Positions 5,713-8,610 of a stretch of 8,610 nucleotides of DNA are shown here, piece by piece. The position numbers were made by a program, and so were the translations under genes. How positions within the stretch are numbered: position 1 is the stretch's first letter; each line of letters begins with the position of its first letter. Source of the DNA: Oxalobacteraceae bacterium UBA4003 (GTDB lineage: Bacteria; Pseudomonadota; Gammaproteobacteria; Burkholderiales; Burkholderiaceae_D); contig DGBN01000067.1 of assembly GCA_002384815.1 (NCBI GenBank), forward strand, positions 1-8,610, given 5' to 3'. The notes under the pieces are model-generated. The model made no database searches. It was not told where the DNA came from and saw nothing but the letters and a program-made list of their open reading frames with translations.

Positions 5713-5805
5713 ACTGCTGCCTGCGGCAGCTACGCAATGTAGCTGCGCTGCTGCGCCGCTGTGCGGCTGGTCACCGCGATTGGCAATGAGAATTTTTTCA
5801 AACAT
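5683..5805 (-). CDS. Possible 40-residue leader peptide upstream of and overlapping accC
   Basis: An ATG at 5803-5805 opens a 40-codon frame ending in TGA at 5683-5685, which overlaps the accC start by 8 bases (ATGTTTGA). The first 11 residues, MFEKILIANRG, are identical to AccC; residue 12 is Asp where AccC has Glu. The rest is unrelated and Ala-rich, running on from QPHSGAAAQ. All five nucleotide differences in the shared 36 bases are third-position changes, suggesting the copy has been translated or came from another biotin carboxylase gene. No good Shine-Dalgarno is visible before its ATG. A ribosome translating it would cross the 5716-5746 hairpins and the upstream arm of the accC-start hairpin and stop on the accC start, an arrangement suited to translational coupling. 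It may instead be a non-functional duplication remnant. Confidence 0.4.
   Translation of the reverse strand: MFEKILIANRGDQPHSGAAAQLHCVAAAGSSNLAAETTHV
5716..5746 (-). promoter_or_regulatory. Two mutually exclusive hairpins in the accC leader
   Basis: GCAGCTAC (5726-5733) pairs with GTAGCTGC (5739-5746), an 8-bp stem with a 5-base loop. GCTGCC (5716-5721) pairs with GGCAGC (5725-5730), a 6-bp stem with a 3-base loop. They share bases 5726-5730, so only one can form at a time. Both lie inside the leader frame just upstream of accC. Confidence 0.45.
5770..5805 (-). repeat. accC: Diverged duplicate of the accC 5' end
   Basis: These 36 bases match accC codons 1-12 (5655-5690) with 31 of 36 identities and no gaps, in the same orientation 115 bases upstream. 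The match begins exactly at the ATG and ends after codon 12; upstream flanks are unrelated. The five mismatches are all at third codon positions, four of them synonymous. Confidence 0.85.
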
Positions 5806-5849
5806 AGTGGAAACGGGACTCGTCGTTATGGGATGGAATCAAATCAGCG

Positions 5850-5891
5850 GCTTGAAGGGGAGCGGCATGTCGCCGAACTCCCGCCTTCAGC
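5850..5891 (-). other. Long imperfect hairpin directly after accB
   Basis: A stem of about 16 pairs with small bulges (5850-5866 with 5872-5891) lies immediately downstream of the accB stop codon. No strong T run follows on the minus strand. It may act as a partial terminator or a 3'-end stabiliser that raises AccB relative to AccC, which fits the known need for excess AccB, but that is inference. Confidence 0.4.
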
Positions 5892-5893
5892 TA

Positions 5894-6355
5894 TTAGCCG
5901 ATGATGAATAACGGCTGACCGAACTCGACTGGCTGACCGTTTTCGACCAGAATTTCCTTGATGACGCCGGTAGCGTCCGCATCGATTTCATTCAACAGCT
6001 TCATTGCTTCGATAATGCACAGGGTGTCGCCTTCTTTCACTGTCGAGCCGACTTCGACGAATGCCGGCGAGCCAGGTGCGGAGGAGCGGTAAAAAGTGCC
6101 GACCATAGGCGACTTGACGACATGGCCTTTGATCTCGGCGACGACTGGAGCTGCCGCTGCGATCGGCGCAGCAACTGGCGCTGCTGCCGGGGCGTACTGC
6201 TGGCCACCTTGCGGCTGCATCATGACAACCTGATTTTGCGGTGCTGGGGACGATTTGACGATACGGACCTTGCTTTCACCTTCGGTGACTTCCAGTTCTG
6301 CGATATCAGATTCGGCGACCAGATCGATGAGGGTCTTGAGCTTGCGTAAATCCAT
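5894..6355 (-). CDS. accB: Acetyl-CoA carboxylase, biotin carboxyl carrier protein AccB
   Basis: AccB carries biotin and shuttles the carboxyl group from AccC to the carboxyltransferase AccAD in fatty acid synthesis. The 153-residue protein (E. coli 156) has an N-terminal part starting MDLRKLKTLIDLV, an Ala/Pro-rich flexible linker (about residues 36-75), and a C-terminal biotinyl domain from about residue 76. The biotinylation motif is EAMKL (116-120), with Lys119 the residue modified by BirA; the protruding-thumb sequence SSAPGSPAF (91-99) distinguishes AccB from other biotinyl domains. The ATG at 6353-6355 is preferred over the in-frame TTG two codons upstream because AAGGAA sits 7 bases before it and family members start MDLRK. 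It lies 78 bases after aroQ with a TATAAT box in the gap, and is followed by a long hairpin and the unusual accC leader. Confidence 0.98.
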   Translation of the reverse strand: MDLRKLKTLIDLVAESDIAELEVTEGESKVRIVKSSPAPQNQVVMMQPQGGQQYAPAAAPVAAPIAAAAPVVAEIKGHVVKSPMVGTFYRSSAPGSPAFVEVGSTVKEGDTLCIIEAMKLLNEIDADATGVIKEILVENGQPVEFGQPLFIIG

Positions 6356-6401
6356 GTGCAATTCCTTGGAGATTTTGATTTTATGATTAAAGATGCCGGC
6401 A

Positions 6402-6407
6402 ATTATA
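6402..6407 (-). promoter_or_regulatory. Candidate accB promoter -10 box (TATAAT)
   Basis: A perfect TATAAT on the minus strand lies in the aroQ-accB gap, 46 bases before the accB ATG, which would give a leader of about 40 bases. The sequence at the expected -35 position (CTACCA at 17 bases spacing) is a poor match, so the promoter is tentative. A separate accBC promoter would be in keeping with known accBC operons. Confidence 0.4.
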
Positions 6408-6433
6408 AGGCATTTACCGACAAATGGTAGAAA

Positions 6434-6871
6434 TTAGAGCTTTTTGAGCGCAAATGAGATGGCGGCTGTGTAGCCGTCTGTGCCTAATCCGCAGATCACG
6501 CCGACAGCAATGCCGGACAGATAGGAGTGATGACGAAAGGCCTCGCGCTGATGAATATTGGAGACGTGTACTTCAATAAACGGCAATGCAACCGATGCCA
6601 AGGCATCCCGTAATGATACGCTGCTATGCGTCAGTCCGCCCGGATTGATGATGATTGCATCGACGCCTTCCTTCTTGGCAGCTTGAATCCGGTCTATCAG
6701 TACGCCTTCATGGTTGCTTTGAATTGCAGTCAGCCTGGCACCGGCCTGGCTAGCCTGTTCGGCAGCAGCGCGTTCGACGTCGGCCAACGTAGTCGAGCCA
6801 TAGACTTCAGGCTCGCGCGAACCCAGCAGATTCAGGTTCGGGCCGTTCAATAAAAGGATGTTTTTTGCCAT
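6434..6871 (-). CDS. aroQ: Type II 3-dehydroquinate dehydratase AroQ
   Basis: AroQ catalyses the reversible trans-dehydration of 3-dehydroquinate to 3-dehydroshikimate, step three of the shikimate pathway, as a cytoplasmic dodecamer. The 145-residue length is standard for type II enzymes. The N-terminal signature LLLNGPNLNLLGSREPEVYG (residues 6-25) includes the lid Arg19 and catalytic Tyr24. The other active-site residues are present: Asn76 in INPGG, His82, Glu100 and His102 in EVHVSN, and Arg113. The ATG at 6869-6871 has a GGAG box about 10 bases upstream. The gene sits 83 bases after the thioredoxin-like gene and 78 before accB; aroQ-accB-accC is a widespread proteobacterial order. Confidence 0.98.
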   Translation of the reverse strand: MAKNILLLNGPNLNLLGSREPEVYGSTTLADVERAAAEQASQAGARLTAIQSNHEGVLIDRIQAAKKEGVDAIIINPGGLTHSSVSLRDALASVALPFIEVHVSNIHQREAFRHHSYLSGIAVGVICGLGTDGYTAAISFALKKL

Positions 6872-6954
6872 GGAGATGCAACTCCGTTTGACGATGATGG
6901 CCGCATTTTGCCGCTAAATGGCGTTGATTGGCAAGGAAAAATCTCGTCTTTGCT

Positions 6955-7476
6955 TTAAAGGGAATGGATGTCTGCCCGCAGTTGCTCCATCTTCAGGCGC
7001 CCCAGATATGTTTTTTTGATATCGCCGTTGGGGCCGATAATGACGGTGAAAGGCAGGCCGCCCGCCTGATTGCCAAACTGTCTGGACAGTTCGCTGCCAC
7101 TCATTCCGGCAATATAAAGCGGATAGGTAATTTTGTATTTGGCGGCAAACTCGCGAATATTGCTTGGATTATCGATGCCGATGCCCAGTATCTGTATACC
7201 GTGTGGCGCCAGTTCGGTTTGCAGGGCGGTCAATTCCGGCATTTCTTCCACGCACGGCGCGCACCATGTGGCCCAAAAATTAACAATCAGGGTTTTACCC
7301 TGCCATTGGGACAGCGTATGCATCTTGCCATCGGCGTCTTCCAGTTGTTGGGCAAAGAAAGTCGCCACTGCCGGTGATTCTGGCGCAGCCGGTGTGTGAT
7401 GCCGATTCCCGAAGTAAATGCCCATGCCGGCAAATACCAGTGCAAAGATTCCGAATAAAAATACGTTGCGTTTCAT
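6955..7476 (-). CDS. TlpA-like membrane-anchored periplasmic thioredoxin-fold protein
   Basis: A 173-residue thiol-disulfide oxidoreductase of the TlpA/ResA/AhpC-TSA group. Residues 4-21 form a hydrophobic N-terminal segment after MKR, a signal anchor or uncleaved signal peptide placing the domain in the periplasm. The thioredoxin fold follows, with the redox motif WCAPC (71-75; Cys72 and Cys75) in FWATWCAPCVEEMP and the cis-proline loop GLPFT (Pro142). Such proteins usually reduce disulfides, often for cytochrome c maturation, but the substrate here is unknown and no cytochrome genes are in the window. The ATG at 7474-7476 overlaps the upstream gene's stop by 4 bases (ATGA), and an AAGGAA box lies about 10 bases upstream, so translation is probably coupled. 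aroQ follows after 83 bases. Confidence 0.93.
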   Translation of the reverse strand: MKRNVFLFGIFALVFAGMGIYFGNRHHTPAAPESPAVATFFAQQLEDADGKMHTLSQWQGKTLIVNFWATWCAPCVEEMPELTALQTELAPHGIQILGIGIDNPSNIREFAAKYKITYPLYIAGMSGSELSRQFGNQAGGLPFTVIIGPNGDIKKTYLGRLKMEQLRADIHSL

Positions 7477-8093
7477 TTCTGCTCATTTCCTTCTGTAATT
7501 AGGGCCCGTACGGATTCGATGTCGGCGCGTTCCTGGCGGCCGGAGGGGGATTTTTTGACGGCGCCGCGCAAATCATCGGTTTCATATATGGCAAGGTGCA
7601 CACCTTCCTGCTGCCACATGAAACTCAGCGTTTCCACTGCTTCGTTGCGGCCTTTGAAATGGGGCGATTCCGATACTTCAAAATCGATGCGTTTGTTCAA
7701 CAGATAAATTTCCACCTCTTTCGGACTGTCGGCGAACAACTGCAGATGAATATCCGAATGCGCGCCGGCGGTGCCGTTCAAGACTGCGCCCGTCAGATGC
7801 GGCTGGAACGGTGCCAGTTCGGTCATCAGGCGCACAGCCAGATGACGTAAGTGCAATAGGCGCACCGGTTGCGTGTCGCCGAAAAACAGTTCGTTATATA
7901 GACGAACTTCATCTTCCAGCAGTGCGTTATCGGGCAATACATCGCCGCGAACCTTGTTGTTGCCAAGTATTTGTTTGGCGGCCTTGCGCTTGGCGGTGCC
8001 GTAGTCAACACCATCTTCGGCAATCATGCGGGCTGCCGCTGCAGCGATTTCGGCGCGCAGCAATTCGGTATCGGATAGGGAGCGGGTAGACAT
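7473..8093 (-). CDS. Conserved protein with nucleotidyltransferase-like motif, function unknown
   Basis: A 206-residue soluble protein that I recognise as a conserved beta/gammaproteobacterial family without assigned function. The N-terminal helix pair (residues 12-45) contains AARMIAEDGVDYGTAKRKAAKQ, a well-conserved basic motif. The middle has GTAGAHSDIHLQL (107-119), which resembles the GS-x-SDIDL active-site strand of DNA polymerase beta-type nucleotidyltransferases, except that the second acidic residue is His116. A degenerate, possibly inactive, nucleotidyltransferase fold is therefore plausible. There is no signal peptide or membrane segment. ATG start is at 8091-8093; the stop overlaps the thioredoxin-like ATG by 4 bases. 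It is divergent from mpl with a 74-base shared upstream region. As I recall, some databases call relatives UDP-N-acetylmuramate-alanine ligase, which nothing in the sequence supports and which probably spread from the neighbouring mpl. Confidence 0.85.
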   Translation of the reverse strand: MSTRSLSDTELLRAEIAAAAARMIAEDGVDYGTAKRKAAKQILGNNKVRGDVLPDNALLEDEVRLYNELFFGDTQPVRLLHLRHLAVRLMTELAPFQPHLTGAVLNGTAGAHSDIHLQLFADSPKEVEIYLLNKRIDFEVSESPHFKGRNEAVETLSFMWQQEGVHLAIYETDDLRGAVKKSPSGRQERADIESVRALITEGNEQK

Positions 8094-8112
8094 GGCGCGA
8101 ATGATACTCCCG

Positions 8113-8140
8113 CCGACACAAGCCCGTCGTCAGGTAAAAT
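8113..8140 (+). promoter_or_regulatory. Candidate mpl promoter
   Basis: In the 74-base divergent gap, CCGACA (8113-8118) and TAAAAT (8135-8140) form a sigma-70-like pair with 16 bases between them. Four of six and five of six bases match consensus. A start near 8147 would give a leader of about 20 bases to the mpl ATG. No clear Shine-Dalgarno is visible before that ATG. Confidence 0.4.
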
Positions 8141-8167
8141 CTCGTTATTCCAATCCGAAATTGTACA

Positions 8168-8610
8168 ATGCATATTCATATACTTGGCGTTTGCGGCACC
8201 TTCATGGGTGGTTTGGCGGTACTGGCAAAGGCCGCCGGCCATACGGTTACCGGTTGTGACGCCAACGTCTATCCGCCCATGAGCACGCAGCTCGAAGCGC
8301 AAGGCATCAAGCTCATCGAGGGTTTTGGCACTGAGCAGCTTAGGCTGCAGCCTGACTTATACGTGATCGGCAACGTCGTTTCGCGCGGCAATCCATTAAT
8401 GGAAGAAATTCTCAATCGCGGCCTACCCTATACCTCCGGCCCGCAATGGATAGGCGAACATATATTGCAAGGCAAGTGGGTGCTTGCTGTAGCTGGTACG
8501 CATGGCAAAACGACGACTTCTTCCATGCTGGCATGGATACTGGAAGATGCCGGCTACGATCCCGGCTTCCTGATTGGCGGTGTACCGATGAATTTCGGTA
8601 TTTCCGCGCG
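8168..8610 (+). CDS. mpl: UDP-N-acetylmuramate:L-alanyl-gamma-D-glutamyl-meso-diaminopimelate ligase Mpl, N-terminal part
   Basis: Mpl attaches recycled murein tripeptide (L-Ala-gamma-D-Glu-meso-DAP) directly to UDP-MurNAc with ATP, bypassing MurC, MurD and MurE in the cytoplasm. The frame starts at ATG 8168 and is open to the window end, giving 147 complete codons of a protein usually about 450-460 residues long. The start MHIHILGVCGTFMGGLAVLA is the UDP-binding Rossmann-like strand and glycine turn of Mur ligases, and the GTFMGG form is characteristic of Mpl rather than MurC (GIGGxGM). The ATP-binding P-loop AGTHGKTTT is at residues 109-117. The region between (SRGNPLMEEILNRGLPYTSGPQWI) matches the family. 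It is transcribed away from the minus-strand block. No truncation or frameshift is seen in the visible part. Confidence 0.96.
   Translation, partial: MHIHILGVCGTFMGGLAVLAKAAGHTVTGCDANVYPPMSTQLEAQGIKLIEGFGTEQLRLQPDLYVIGNVVSRGNPLMEEILNRGLPYTSGPQWIGEHILQGKWVLAVAGTHGKTTTSSMLAWILEDAGYDPGFLIGGVPMNFGISA

Noticed and set aside
6930..6954. GCAAGGA/TCTTTGC pairing after the thioredoxin-like gene as a terminator
   Set aside because: It contains a wobble pair and has no T run on the relevant strand, so it is too weak to call.
8094..8167. A promoter for the minus-strand block in the divergent gap
   Set aside because: One must exist nearby, but the only -10-like hexamer (TATCAT) lacks a -35 at usable spacing, so I do not place it.

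Overview
The window looks like chromosomal core DNA of a betaproteobacterium, most likely family Oxalobacteraceae (Herminiimonas/Janthinobacterium/Collimonas type). This rests on recognition, not a search: the Lys/Ala/Pro-rich histone H1-like tail ending in WPFPTGTRP, a double-domain YggT protein, and the gene order TlpA-like - aroQ - accB - accC - prmA - DUF3426 protein - PfkB kinase next to a divergent mpl. Base composition is even and I see no transposase, tRNA, rRNA, CRISPR array or phage gene.

Layout. Bases 1-258 hold the 3' end of an H1-like DNA-binding protein gene, followed by a strong intrinsic terminator (299-339). A yggT-family membrane protein gene (351-893, +) comes next and is convergent with the large minus-strand block, with a 13-bp hairpin (900-930) between them. 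Reading the minus strand from high to low coordinates, the block is: a conserved protein with a nucleotidyltransferase-like motif (8093-7473), overlapping by 4 nt a membrane-anchored thioredoxin-like protein (7476-6955); aroQ (6871-6434); accB (6355-5894); accC (5690-4320); prmA (4151-3222); a zinc-ribbon/DUF3426 membrane protein (3212-2019); and a PfkB-family sugar/nucleoside kinase (1876-944). Divergent from the block, mpl starts at 8168 (+) and runs off the window end. No stretch longer than about 300 bases lacks a gene.

Function. AccB and AccC are the biotin carrier and biotin carboxylase of acetyl-CoA carboxylase, the entry to fatty acid synthesis. AroQ makes 3-dehydroshikimate. PrmA methylates ribosomal protein L11. 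Mpl recycles murein tripeptide. The block is thus a housekeeping cluster for anabolism, translation and envelope. Candidate internal promoters (perfect TATAAT boxes but poor -35 regions) lie before accB and before prmA.

The most unusual part is the 203-bp accB-accC gap. It contains a second, diverged copy of the first 12 codons of accC. That copy opens a 40-codon reading frame whose stop codon overlaps the accC start (ATGTTTGA). All five base differences from accC fall at third codon positions. The same stretch has a perfect 12-bp inverted repeat that would enclose the accC start codon and part of its Shine-Dalgarno, and the upstream copy supplies an alternative pairing partner for the same arm. 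This resembles a leader-peptide/attenuator-like translational switch for biotin carboxylase, or else the scar of a duplication with template switching; sequence alone cannot decide.
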